A DNA stretch of 64,000 bases from Polytrichum commune (Eukaryota > Streptophyta > Polytrichopsida > Polytrichales > Polytrichaceae), in the NCBI GenBank assembly GCA_950295325.1, contig OX485808.1:44228527-44292526 (forward strand), given 5' to 3'. Below are positions 1 to 10,688 of this stretch, in pieces. The notes beneath the pieces were generated by a model. The model did no database searches. It had not been told where the DNA came from and saw only the letters and a list, made by a program, of their open reading frames with translations. The translations under genes and the position numbers were made by a program. Position 1 is the stretch's first letter. Each line of letters starts with the position of its first letter.

Positions 1-660
1 ATCCTCAAGAATTCACTGCACACCATTGGTGGTGTACTCACACTGAGCTCCATGTATTCTAATCCTAAAGGTCGGGGTGCTCCAACGAATTCATCATTAC
101 CACCAGGTAGCGTAATAATCCCATTATTACGAATGTAATCTGCACAAGGTTTGCGAATTTTCGGAGATTATTGAAGTTGTCCTGTAATTCAACTGGACTT
201 TTGATCGGGAGTTGGTTGATTTGCATACAACATGTTCCATTTTCGGTAAAAAAATTATGCATCCTTGGAGTCGGTAATGTGGAGGTCTGAACAAAGAACA
301 TTCTATATTGGTTCATTGAGGGCCAAACCCATTTTTAATATCACTTTGGCATATCAAATTGGGTTTTCATTTAGCCCTAATGACTTGATAATAGATATAG
401 AAGATTTTATGTTCAAACCTCCACACCAACTCGAAGGATGCACCAAAAACTGACCAAACATGGAAAGTGTTGTATGCAAAACAACCAACTCCCAAGCGAC
501 GAAAAGGATAAACTCTATTGATGAGATTTGAATATATTATCATTATTGTGAGTTTCAAGGTCCTCGGTTAGAATACAAAAACCTTGTCACATGTTTGAGA
601 ATAGTTGAGATGGGCTCACTTACTTGACTGACAAAGTCTCATAAATACGACCGTTGGATT
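1..660. other. Upstream region without recognised gene
   Basis: AT-rich DNA in which only short open frames occur on either strand and none resembles a known protein. It probably lies 5' of the DUF2921 gene. I see no tRNA-like boxes, terminal inverted repeats or tandem repeats here. Confidence 0.5.
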
Positions 661-666
661 AAATGG

Positions 667-916
667 ATGGGAGTTGATCTGATCCCATTGGGGGTTGTAG
701 GTGAGAAATTCGGGAAGAAAGTGCTACAAGTGATATACTTACAAGGTGCCTCGATCGGAACAGAGACCGACCACCGGCTTTGCATGCTTGGATCTGCTGC
801 CAAACCATTCCCCTTCCAAAATCAAGCTCAAGAATCATCTCAAGAAGACTTCAATTTTATGGTGAAGGTAAGCCTGCAGACTTGGTTGCGTGAAAGATTG
901 ATTGATAGAGTAGGGT
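667..916 (+). other. Candidate upstream exon of the DUF2921 gene
   Basis: An open frame of about 83 codons that ends just past a good 5' splice site (AGG|GTGAGT, donor at about 915-916); a second donor-like site (GAAG|GTAAGC) lies at about 868. The frame contains RLCMLG, which resembles the SGELCMLGCG box of the downstream DUF2921 protein and the LCMxG box typical of that family. The downstream ORF lacks the signal peptide usually found in DUF2921 proteins, and its first methionines sit on a splice-acceptor-like sequence (GCAATGCAG, ending at 1669). This stretch could therefore be a 5' exon or a relic of a duplicated DUF2921 repeat. I could not settle a start codon or check phase with certainty, so this is a hypothesis. 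Confidence 0.25.
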
Positions 917-1663
917 GAGTAACCTAAACCAAATACAAAATTCCAGATAATATCTACGGTGCAATTATTGTGCTTCCTAACATTCTTAATTAACCCATTT
1001 AGGTTCCATCCCAAATGGAACAATTCTTAGGCGATCCCAATGTCTTCTCAAGAATGATAAAATCCATCCTCTTCAACTGAAACTTGGTAGATAGGAGAAG
1101 GCTTTGTGCCTGAAGAGAGGCAACAATTAAGGGGGGTGTTGAATCTTGACTGATGAGAGCTTGCCACTTGACTATGCTCGACATTGATTCTTGGAAATTT
1201 ATTCTTGAAGCTAGAATAGAAAGAGAGAATCCTTACACATGCTTAACCCCTACAGCTACTAAGCGTCCCAATATAGGCCTCCTCATGCACAAAAACGTGC
1301 ATTTGAGCTAGGAAATTCCATCCATTTGTAACCAATTGTGTCTAAAGCGGCCCTATCTGATATTAAATCATTCTTCCAATGCACTTTTCAAATAGGTTGA
1401 GTACCTTAATGTTTGTTGTAGATTTGGGTTGAAATTCATAGCCTGCTTGTCCTTGGATGCAACATGTCAGTATACTTTTATTTACTTCTTTACATAAAAA
1501 TAATGTATATGACAAAGTTTGAAACTCAGAAGCAAAAAAGCGAAATGTTTTCTAGTAATTGGTGAGGCTCGTAGAAGTTGTGTATATGCCCGTACCTTGA
1601 GCCCCTTTTAAGGGTTAAGAATGCAATAAGTTTTGAGTTGAAGAGAATAATACTGTTTGTGCA

Positions 1664-4294
1664 ATGCAGATGAGATACCCTAAGCATCACACTATCATGA
1701 GTCGACAAATTGAAGCCGAGGTGACGATTTTGAGAAGTGTGGAGGATCCCATGCACTCACCCCGATTTTCGATCCTGGGTTCCTCTCCGGATGCCAAAGT
1801 GTATGAATTTCACCTGGAGATACCTGAGTTACTAGCCAGCGACAATATCATTCAGACCATTGATGACAATGCACCGAAATCCGTAACCTTGGCTGGCCCG
1901 GAACAGCTCAAGAAGTATCTGGAATCTCCTGGACAGCGCCGCTGGGTGATTGCTGTGTTCGAATCATCGACGGAACAGAGCTTGATCCAATCACAGGGGA
2001 AAGTCCAAATAGGGCCATTCCATCTCGCACAAATCCAGCCTCGAAAAGACCATGTTGTTTTTGGAGTCCGTGTGCATATGGACTTCCAAGGTGTTTTATG
2101 TCGGCCGAACACTCTTGTCGGCTCCAAATCAATCCTGGTCAGTGCACTTATGCACATCTTATTTATTGTGGTGCACCCATCAACACCCGGTAAGTTTGAG
2201 GGTTCGAGTACCAATGTGCAACAGATTTTCAGTGTGGAAGGCGAGTGGAACCCGGTGTCGGGCGAACTCTGCATGTTAGGTTGTGGAGAGATGTTGAGTC
2301 GAAATATCTCAAACACAACTTATATGTCCAACAATTACCAACAGATGATCAATGTGTCCAAATTCCTTGGTGCTGGCTGTAACTGGAAAATCTGCCTGCA
2401 ATCCGTGCTCCGAAACTATGTCGACATCGATAGCCCTCAAGGTGCACTACTAAGCAGCCTTCGTGAAGCTGGTCACCCGGATTACTTCGCGCCCCTCAAA
2501 ATGACACAAAGCATATTCTCCTTCCAGACAGATGATTCCAGATACCCTACCGAGTATCAGTACACACGAATTTCGCAAGCAATCGAGCTCGCGGACACAA
2601 ATCGGGCCGCGGAAGGTAATCTCGTGAAGTTCATTGATGATCACAGGTTGATATTTCCGACAACGAAAGAAGGAGACTTGTGCTCACACATCATGGAGCT
2701 GACAATGGACTTGCGTCTGGCTCAAGACTTTTCTTGGGGCTACTCCAGCACAACGTACATGGTCGTCCTCGACGTAACAAACATCGAGTCGTGTACTTTA
2801 TCATCAATAAGGAAGCCATATGGTTACATGGGTGATCATAACCGTCCAATAAATGCGCCCAAAGTGCACCCGGTGGGTGCATATTTGAATGTGGCTGCTC
2901 GTTTTCGTATCTTTTACTTAAGCTCTATCCTTGGTTCTTTTATGCTTCCGTGGGAAAATATACACGGGGGCGGATATCCTGCGGAGGGCGTTTACGAGCC
3001 GCACACAGGTTTGATGCACTTGGTAGTGAATTATCCGCTTGTAGATGAAGAAGGTGATTTTGGACTGAACCGGTTGGGTAATGTTTATCACACCACAGTG
3101 GGGACGCTGGATCGTGAAATTTATGTGAAAATTCAGTATCCCCCTTACAATCCCATGTCATCCAGGCAGAGAGTAGTGCAAGTGCAAGTGGAAAGCCTTC
3201 AGAATTCGTCTGATTCTCTCTACTTTCCAACTTTGAAGTTCAAAGGCGCGAGTAGTAACTTTTACTCGTCCGAAGTGTGGGGCATGCGAGGAGTGCATTT
3301 CAAGAGAGACATGGAGGGGATATTGGTGGAGACCATCATACTCGTTTCTGTGATGCGACAAATCACATATAACCGACGAAACAACGATAATTCAGCACCG
3401 TATGTGTCAATCGCGATGCTGGGATTGCAAGCGATATGTCGATTAGGTCGAAGCCTCACCTTCACCTTCACAGTCGACATGTTTGAAAGACACTCTTGGA
3501 CACGGTTCCGCGAGCTTCGGCTTGTGGTGAAGGCCCTGACCCTAGTCGAGTCATCACTGTTGGGGGTTCTTGTCTACCGAGTCCTGGAAGCCAGGGCGGC
3601 TCGGCTTAAAATCAATAGAACGAATGGTTATAGAAAACAAATGGTGCAACCTGCGAGTGAACGGAGAACGCTTGCACTCTCGACTGTTGCATTCGGAGTC
3701 GCCTTTGTTGTAGTGGTTTTCAATCAGTGGGTTGCATACGAACTCTGGGAGTTCAAGCAACCAATGGTCTTTTGGGATGACGAACAGATTTGGCTTCTCC
3801 AACTTCTACCGCTCTCTCGGTGGTGGATTGTTCGTGGGTTAACCAGGTGTGTGAATCTGGTGCAACAGTTCTACCTTGTGCCTCAAGTGATTGCCAACAT
3901 CTTGTGCGATCTGAAAGAAGCAAAGCCGTTGAGCCCTGTTTTCATCCTGGGCCCGAGTCTTGGGTACATGATTTCTTACCTCGTTGATATTTACACCCAT
4001 TTCCATGTGGGGCCTGAGCTTGTGGCAGAGACCATATCGAGGTCTTTTATTTTCACCTCCATTAGCTATGCTGATATTCTCCCTCCAATTGCGAAGTTGG
4101 GAGCTGTAACATGTATTTTCATTTTAGCTGTCATCGTCCACATCCAACAGAAGCATGGTGGACGGCTGGGTTTTTTTCGTAGTCTATCAACTGGGACGCC
4201 AGTGGACTGTGAAGCAGATGATCTTATTATCAAAGGTGCAGTCAATGTGCAACATGAGGATGAAGCCTTGGATTATAAACTTCCATGTAATTGA
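1664..4294 (+). CDS. DUF2921-family multi-pass membrane protein
   Basis: A single open frame of 876 residues. The N-terminal half (about 1-550) carries the family's duplicated lumenal/extracellular-type module: GEWNPVSGELCMLGCGEM (193-210), EGVYEPHTGL (441-450), then REIYVKIQYPP (484-494) and a SLQNSSDSLYF box (511-521). The C-terminal half (about 553-830) has roughly seven hydrophobic segments, including QQFYLVPQVIANIL (734-747), the family's 'QDLFLLPQI'-like segment, and a last span ending in VHIQQKHGG (825-833). Known homologues are plant-specific membrane proteins of unknown biochemical role. The usual N-terminal signal peptide is absent, and the first ATG overlaps an acceptor-like CAG (1667-1669), so one or more 5' exons are likely upstream. 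No lesion is visible. The family call is firm; the start is not. Confidence 0.85.
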   Translation: MQMRYPKHHTIMSRQIEAEVTILRSVEDPMHSPRFSILGSSPDAKVYEFHLEIPELLASDNIIQTIDDNAPKSVTLAGPEQLKKYLESPGQRRWVIAVFESSTEQSLIQSQGKVQIGPFHLAQIQPRKDHVVFGVRVHMDFQGVLCRPNTLVGSKSILVSALMHILFIVVHPSTPGKFEGSSTNVQQIFSVEGEWNPVSGELCMLGCGEMLSRNISNTTYMSNNYQQMINVSKFLGAGCNWKICLQSVLRNYVDIDSPQGALLSSLREAGHPDYFAPLKMTQSIFSFQTDDSRYPTEYQYTRISQAIELADTNRAAEGNLVKFIDDHRLIFPTTKEGDLCSHIMELTMDLRLAQDFSWGYSSTTYMVVLDVTNIESCTLSSIRKPYGYMGDHNRPINAPKVHPVGAYLNVAARFRIFYLSSILGSFMLPWENIHGGGYPAEGVYEPHTGLMHLVVNYPLVDEEGDFGLNRLGNVYHTTVGTLDREIYVKIQYPPYNPMSSRQRVVQVQVESLQNSSDSLYFPTLKFKGASSNFYSSEVWGMRGVHFKRDMEGILVETIILVSVMRQITYNRRNNDNSAPYVSIAMLGLQAICRLGRSLTFTFTVDMFERHSWTRFRELRLVVKALTLVESSLLGVLVYRVLEARAARLKINRTNGYRKQMVQPASERRTLALSTVAFGVAFVVVVFNQWVAYELWEFKQPMVFWDDEQIWLLQLLPLSRWWIVRGLTRCVNLVQQFYLVPQVIANILCDLKEAKPLSPVFILGPSLGYMISYLVDIYTHFHVGPELVAETISRSFIFTSISYADILPPIAKLGAVTCIFILAVIVHIQQKHGGRLGFFRSLSTGTPVDCEADDLIIKGAVNVQHEDEALDYKLPCN

Positions 4295-5755
4295 TACCAG
4301 TATCCTGTTTTTAAGTAGATTATATGATGCATGCTTCTGACGCATATGCTGTCAAAGAGTGGATCGGATCATATCTTTTTTTTCAAAACTCTGAGGTTCC
4401 TCATGAGGAAAGATGTATTTTAGTTTCAGAAAAGGGAGTGACTGGTGAATAGTATTGTGTATATAGATTTACGTAATTTGTGATACTCGGACTCAATTGC
4501 ATTCATAAGCTTCATTGATAAATGTTCATATGATAAGTGTTAAAAAGGTTGTGGTGCAAAATCTGGATCGTGCCACAGATTATTGCCACCTTCTTGTGCA
4601 ACTTCAACACAATTTCGGATATTAAAATAAATTCGTTTACTGAATATCAAACAGCTCGACTTGACAAGGAAGTTGCATGTCAATGCAAGCTGCCATAGGC
4701 TCACGGAAATTGACACAAGAAAAGAAAAACAATATTTTCAGAAACTAGGCATCACAACCAGTCCAAGGGACAATGCTCTTTTATTATACCTTGCTAGAAG
4801 CAGTACACCATTTATGGTATATATTGTCCCATGCATAATAGTGTCACATACCCTATTTTGAGGCGTATACTAGGTTACATTGACACCTCATGACACTTGG
4901 CATTCAAGTACACTTACTGATATCTTTTGCATGGGTATGTTCAAATAATGTTATGAGGTGTATGCCTATCTTACATGATGGTTTACAAGTTGACTAAAGT
5001 GTACACAAATGACACTTGCCATGAGTATGCTCAAGAATATCTTCCCCTTGCATACTAAAACATAAGACTATCATCTAACGTATCCCAATGTGCTACTCTA
5101 AATGTCATGATGTAAATATTTTTTCACTTAAAAGAAGTTACTTATGTTGACAAATGAAATCATATTGACAATTAGCAGGCGTGACGCTTAGGCCCTTCAT
5201 AAATAGTGTACATGACACTAAATACCATAAACGGTGTACAATTATCAATGTAGGGCCCTCTGGATATGTAAACGTGAGAACCCTTGGATGGGTCTACATA
5301 AATTTCAATATGGATGGTCAAGCATCACTTTATAAGATCATCCAATACTGACATCCTCATTGAAGATATAATGTAACTCATATTCATAGTCCCTGACACA
5401 TGACCTCCATCACTGTGAATTCTAAATTGATGTTACTCCAGTCCTGCAGTTTCAACCACCAGCAATAGATGAAGTATCAGGTTGAATTACTGTTCCATCA
5501 TGCCACACATGGTCAAAACCAAGGTTTAAAGTGGGTAAGAGTGTCTCTATGTTATATAAAATCATGCAGGAGTTGCTAATAGGTCAAACAACAACAACAA
5601 CAACAACCACCTCAGTGCAACAGAAAGTCACAACATTCCTGAACACAGTTGACTAACAATTTGGTCAACCCCATTCAAGGCCTGAAATCTGAAGCCTATT
5701 TCTGTAAACTGCAACGAACTATCATGTGCAACTGTGGAGAAGTTTTGAGATAGTC
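4295..5755. other. Intergenic, no gene seen
   Basis: AT-rich sequence 3' of the DUF2921 gene, presumably holding its 3' UTR. Short phrases built around 'tgacacttg...gtatgctcaa' recur at about 4890-5040, and an ACA/ACC trinucleotide run lies at about 5588-5611. No ORF resembles a protein family. Confidence 0.4.
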
Positions 5756-5988
5756 TACACTGATATGTGCAATTAGAATGCCCCATGCTAATTTATCGAC
5801 ATTCCTTACTATTTTGGATATTTGTTACCACAGTAGCAAAGTACAAGAGATATGTTTTTACTGTGGTTGCCGTACGGATTGATAAACAAGGTTATAAGTT
5901 TTTGGGATCTGATTTGGACCCAATGTAATTTGCATGGGTAAAGAGGTAACCTGTTCGCGAAGGCAGCCTAATTGCACATATCAGTGTA
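5756..5988. mobile_element. MITE with perfect 21-bp inverted ends
   Basis: TACACTGATATGTGCAATTAG at 5756-5776 is repeated exactly in inverse orientation at 5968-5988, bounding a 233-bp interval without an ORF. If the element begins at CACTG, the outermost TA on both sides would be a 2-bp target duplication (Tc1/mariner- or pogo-like). The superfamily is not certain. The interval sits 3' of the PPR gene. Confidence 0.6.
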
Positions 5989-6645
5989 CATAAAAAATGA
6001 ATCTGAATAGATAACCTAGAAAGAGCAACTAGAGAAATTTGATATGGCGGCACTGCACTGTGCTATTGCACTTGCAAAACCCAAACTAGGCTTTAAGCTC
6101 ATTCATGCAACCTCATTGTTATACTGATCATGACAAAGATTTGCAGTTGAAGAACTCAAAGCAGATTCTCACTCTCAAAGCTGTGTATCTAGTGCTCTCA
6201 CCTGTTAATATCAGAATTTTAACCAAGTAGGGTTATGTTGCAACCCATTGGGCATGACTGTTGTACAAATAATAACCTCGCCTGCAATCGAGAATGAAAC
6301 AAAAATGTAAGAAAATTCCGTGGGAAACAAATTACCTGCTCTAGTGGCAGATGCTTTTAAGCAATGCTACTAGTTTTAGATCCCAAAACATAGAAGAAAC
6401 TCAGCCTCCCAAGTGACAATATATAAAGGGCAGTAGTATGCAAGACCTAAACAACAAGTCATGTGAAAGGCAAAGGGATCTGGGGATACCCTTTAAAGTC
6501 CACAATTGAATGAGTCGATTGTTGTACTGAGCAGCACAAACTTTCAATATACAACCTGTATTTGTAGCTATGAAATACTTGTAGTACCCCAGCATGCATC
6601 TTGCAACATTTGATGGTCTACAGAATTTTGATACTCTCCACCTGA
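5989..6645. other. 3' flank of the PPR gene
   Basis: No coding sequence recognised. It lies directly downstream of the minus-strand PPR stop codon and most likely contains that gene's 3' UTR and polyadenylation region. Confidence 0.4.
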
Positions 6646-9396
6646 TCACCAGTAATCACCACAAGAACAGGTACCATCTTTGAAGTGGTGATAACGATTC
6701 GCATCCCTGGCCACAATCTCTCGTCTAGTCACCTTGGAAATAAATTTGGTTGCTGTGTGGCAATCTGAACACACTCGAAGGTTCTTATATATACGTATTG
6801 GTTCGCCATGAGATATTCGCATCAACCCATAAGTAATAGCCAACTTCTCACTATGAGAGCAGAGAGCTAATTCTTTGTCCTCCTTGTCGATATTGTGCAA
6901 TACAAGCTGGGTATCAGGAACGTACCCTTCAGCCTTGATTTTGTTAGTCAATTTGTTCAGCTCAGCATAGATCTCCTTTGCTTCTGGGTGAGACGTATCC
7001 CCTACATTAAAGCTATGAATCTTGTGATCAACCTCAATCCAACTAAGCCCTGGTTCCTTGTATATACCTCTTGCCTGCATCATAGTGCGCACTGATGACA
7101 CCTGCTCCCACTTGCCAGCTGCAGCATACACGTTGGAAAGGAGAACATAAGCAGAGGAATTCTTTGGTTCCAGCTTTAGACATTCTTGAGCAGCAAATTC
7201 AGCTAATTCCACATTCCCATAAGTTCTACAAGCACCGAGCAAGGCTGCCCAGGTTGTTCCATCTGGCTCAACTCGCATGTTGCGAATGAAAAGCTCTGCT
7301 TCCTCCAAGTGCCCAGCCCGCCCTAGAAGATCCACCATGCAATTATGATGCACCACTGTAGGTTTGATGCCATAATCTTGTGTCATAGCCAAAAACTGGC
7401 GACGACCTTCATCAACAAGGCCTGCATGGCTGCAGGCCGATAAAACTCCAACAAGTGAGCATTCATCTGGCTTCACACCCTCTGCAATCATTTCTCCAAA
7501 TAGTTGATATGCTTCAAGCCCACGCCCATGTTGTGCAAGTCCACCAACCATGGCATTCCATGTAACTAAATTGCGATTCTCCATTCTGTCAAATACCATC
7601 CGGGCATCGTCAACACTGCCACTCTTTGCATACATGTGAATAAGTGCATTGCCAACATGCAAATCTAACTCAAGTCCTGCTTTAATGGCATGACTGTGAA
7701 CCCCTTTCACCCACTCCAAAGCACCTGTGCTTGCGCATGGATTCAGGATACTTAAATAAGTGGTTGCATTGGGTACCAAGCCTTCATTCTGCATCTGAAG
7801 AAAGAGTCGATATGCTTCATGCCCAAACCCATGTTGAGCAAGTCCACCAATCATTGCGGTCCAAGTAATTACATTACGATCGACCATCATGTCAAAGACT
7901 TGGCGGGCATTGTCAACACTCCCACTCTTTGCATACATGTGAACTAATGCACTACCCACACGTACATCAGACACTAGTCCTGCTTTGAGGGCCCGGCTGT
8001 GAACATCCTTCACCCATTCAATAGCTCCTGGACTTGCATTGGCATTCAGGATGCTCAGATAAGTAGTTACATTTGGTAGAAACCCCCCTCTTTCCATTTG
8101 AAGGAATAGTGAATATGCTCCTTGCCCAAACCCATGTTGTGCAAGTCCACCAATCAACCCATTCCATGTGATTACATCGCGAACGTCCATTCTATCAAAA
8201 ACAAGTCTGGCATCATCAATCCTGCCATTCTTTGCATACGTATGCACAAGTGCATTACCCACTCGCAAAACTGAATCGAATCCAGCTTTGAAAGCATGGC
8301 TGTGAACCTCCTTCACCCATTCAATATCTCCTGCACTTGCACATGCGTTTAGGATGTTCACATATGTAACGGAATTGGGTACAAAGCCTCCTTTCTGCAT
8401 CTGGAGAAAATATTCATATGCTTCTTGCCCAAACCCATGGTGCGCAAGTCCACCAATCATAGCATTCCATGAGATTAAATCACGATTCCTCATTCTATTG
8501 AAAACTAGGCGGGCGTTTTCAATACTGCCACTCATTGCATACATGTGAACAAACGCATTGCTCACGCGCACATCTGACTCGAATCCTGCTTTCATGGCAT
8601 AGCTGTGAACCTCCTTCACCCACACCAAAGCCTCTGTGCTTGCCCTCGCATTCAGGATGCTCAAATAGGTCAATGCATTTGGCACAAAGCCTCCTCTTTG
8701 CATCCGGAGAAACAGCGCAAATGCTTCATGGCCTTGACCAATCTCTGCATAGGCTCCAATCATGACATTCCACGTCATGACATCACGACTGATCAATCTG
8801 TCAAAAACTAGCCTCGCCTCCTTGATGCTCCCGCACTTTGCATACATCTTCAAGAGTGCAGAGGCAACACGGACATCAGATTCAAGGCCACCACACCTGA
8901 TCAGGGCATGAACTTCTTTGCCCCATTCTAGAGCTGATGGGCTGCTGGCACATGCCTTCAGGATGTTTAAATAAGTAATCTCATTTGGCTGCACACCTTC
9001 TTGGAGCATTTTATGAAAAAGCTCCATTGCATACGCAGCATGATTGTGCTGAGAATAACCTCCAATCATGATGGTCCAACTATAAACACTCTTTATCACA
9101 AGTTCATCAAACACACGGCGTGCCTCCTGCAATCTCCCACATCTGATATACACACTCAGGAGGTTGTTCGCCACATATATGTTCTGCTCCATTCCACTCT
9201 TGATGATGCAGTCATGCACCTGATTTGCCTCTGCGAGGTCTTTCTGCTTCAAGCACCACTTCAGAACTTCAACGTACCTGTACGAGTCTATTATAATGCC
9301 TTGTTCTAGTTGATTCTTCAACACAGCAATCGCTTCACTTAAAGTACTTGCACTTTGCAAGTGCGTACTGCCATCGCCACCTTGTACCATTTGCAT
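6646..9396 (-). CDS. PLS-class PPR protein with E1-E2-DYW domain (C-to-U RNA editing factor)
   Basis: Intronless frame of 916 residues ending in CSCGDYW. After an initial L-type motif (about 37-72) come six S-P-L triplets with strict 101-residue spacing (EWGKEVH 157, VWVKEVH 258, EWVKEVH 359, EWVKDVH 460, EWVKGVH 561), a final S motif (681-712), E1/E2 (about 713-783) and the DYW deaminase (784-916). The cytidine-deaminase signature is intact: HSE (848-850) and CSDCH (876-880). Such nuclear-encoded proteins bind mitochondrial or plastid transcripts and edit one or a few cytidines. The N-terminus lacks a targeting sequence. The frame stays open for 19 codons upstream to an acceptor-like CAG (9455-9457) before a stop, without another ATG, so the exon probably starts at 9454 and is joined to exons at 10688-9943. 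The family assignment is certain; the start is uncertain. Confidence 0.95.
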   Translation of the reverse strand: MQMVQGGDGSTHLQSASTLSEAIAVLKNQLEQGIIIDSYRYVEVLKWCLKQKDLAEANQVHDCIIKSGMEQNIYVANNLLSVYIRCGRLQEARRVFDELVIKSVYSWTIMIGGYSQHNHAAYAMELFHKMLQEGVQPNEITYLNILKACASSPSALEWGKEVHALIRCGGLESDVRVASALLKMYAKCGSIKEARLVFDRLISRDVMTWNVMIGAYAEIGQGHEAFALFLRMQRGGFVPNALTYLSILNARASTEALVWVKEVHSYAMKAGFESDVRVSNAFVHMYAMSGSIENARLVFNRMRNRDLISWNAMIGGLAHHGFGQEAYEYFLQMQKGGFVPNSVTYVNILNACASAGDIEWVKEVHSHAFKAGFDSVLRVGNALVHTYAKNGRIDDARLVFDRMDVRDVITWNGLIGGLAQHGFGQGAYSLFLQMERGGFLPNVTTYLSILNANASPGAIEWVKDVHSRALKAGLVSDVRVGSALVHMYAKSGSVDNARQVFDMMVDRNVITWTAMIGGLAQHGFGHEAYRLFLQMQNEGLVPNATTYLSILNPCASTGALEWVKGVHSHAIKAGLELDLHVGNALIHMYAKSGSVDDARMVFDRMENRNLVTWNAMVGGLAQHGRGLEAYQLFGEMIAEGVKPDECSLVGVLSACSHAGLVDEGRRQFLAMTQDYGIKPTVVHHNCMVDLLGRAGHLEEAELFIRNMRVEPDGTTWAALLGACRTYGNVELAEFAAQECLKLEPKNSSAYVLLSNVYAAAGKWEQVSSVRTMMQARGIYKEPGLSWIEVDHKIHSFNVGDTSHPEAKEIYAELNKLTNKIKAEGYVPDTQLVLHNIDKEDKELALCSHSEKLAITYGLMRISHGEPIRIYKNLRVCSDCHTATKFISKVTRREIVARDANRYHHFKDGTCSCGDYW
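7414..8928 (-). repeat. Intragenic 303-bp tandem repeats encoding PPR triplets
   Basis: Five consecutive 303-bp units encode residues 157-661 of the PPR protein with no length variation. Shared blocks such as GGLAQHGFG and LVHMYAKSGS recur in register. The middle units (residues 258-560) are the most alike. The pattern points to growth of the repeat by unequal exchange within the gene. Confidence 0.85.
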
Positions 9397-9942
9397 GAAC
9401 TCCCTTGCACTTATTGGCAGAGCATTTGTTTTTCCATTGTTGTTCTTGGATAGCCTGACTCATCAATAATTCTTCCATGAGAACAACCACAGCAAATGAA
9501 CTACTTCACAAAGTAGTTTTGAGTAAAAGGGCAAATGCTTCATCACCCGTAAACCCTAAACCCTGCAACCCAGCAATCCCTTAGACTATGTATTTCAATA
9601 CACACGTAATTGCATCGATCCATTTGCAATGTTGATATCTCCCATAGTCTCCCTAATGAAGACTAAAAGTGCACAGGTCTATCTTGGCAAAACCTAGCAC
9701 CCACTTCACACTTGCATAATAACTGTCATAAAGCACACGTCGAGAAGCCAACCCTCGTTGCACAAAACAGATCCTAAAACATACTTCAATTACAAACTCT
9801 TAGCTGCACCCCATATAGCAAATTATGAGAAGTGTGTTTTGTGTCCACATTCAACTCGTGAGCTTAATCTAGAGCAAATAATTATGTTGCATCTACTCCT
9901 TGTATTCAAGGGAAGGCTGGAGTTGAATGATCATGCCAGTAC

Positions 9943-10688
9943 CTGTTCCATGATGAAGTTTCTTGGGAATGACCAACATGAGATTGCAATTTCCCTTCAC
10001 TCAACGTTGCTTTCACCCATGATGGTGTTGACCAGCCATCTACCCAAAGTGCTTTCCTTGTGAACTTATGCTTGAAGTCAGGTGATTTAGGATTCCTCTG
10101 TAGAGACAACAATCCACAATCAGACCTGGCAAACTCTACACATGATCTGCTTACACCCACGATTATATTGTTAGACACTACAATGAAATTTTTACTCAGC
10201 CTTCAACCACTCCAGAGCACATAATGAACAAATTTTCAGATTAATGTTTCACAACTAAGTGATCGTAACCTTGCACATCCTCCTCACTTGTTGCTCCTGG
10301 AGTTTCATAGACTTTCCATCATCATCAGCTAACTATGTAGTAGTCCTGGTGATACCTTTCCAACTCTGTTATCCCACCACTGAGAAGGATGAGCAAAAAA
10401 ATCCTCCCAAAGATGTTCAATCGCCTGTGATTCGCTTGAATCAACTGCAAAACACTTCATCCAGGTCAGTCTCATCTCTCCACATTGAAGAAACAAACCA
10501 AATCCACCATTATCACAACCGGCACCGAAACAGATACCTGAAGCACTGGCACTCGAAGATGATCTCTTCCAAACTGATAAAACGGATGAGCACCCACATT
10601 GTCCATTTGTGTTTGCTCCATGAGAGGACCACAGCACTAACAGTGAAGGTCGGATCGGCCGTTGAGACTTGAAGAAACTGTTGCTCAT
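9943..10688 (-). CDS. Organelle presequence plus PDF-motif exons (OSB-like), probably 5' exons of the PPR gene
   Basis: Three exons can be drawn: 10688-10538 (50 codons +1), 10444-10356 and 10097-9943, with donors CAG|GTATCT, AAG|GTATCA and CAG|GTACTG and acceptors TTTTGCAG and CTCTACAG. Exon 1 encodes a Ser/Arg-rich, acid-free start (MSNSFFKSQRPIRPSLLVLW...), typical of mitochondrial or plastid presequences. Exons 2-3 join to read FFAHPSQWWDNRVGK|RNPK and SPDFKHKFTRKALWVDGW, a match to the PDF motif of plant organellar single-stranded-DNA-binding (OSB) proteins. The OSB family's SSB-like OB fold is missing. Exon 3 ends in phase 2, which fits an acceptor at 9455-9457, so exon 4 (9454-6646) would give one 1067-residue protein. 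The alternative is a separate short gene that reads through to a stop at 9906-9908. Confidence 0.6.

Noticed and set aside
9758-10063. Plus-strand 101-codon frame
   Set aside because: It overlaps the PDF-motif exon on the other strand and has no recognisable content.
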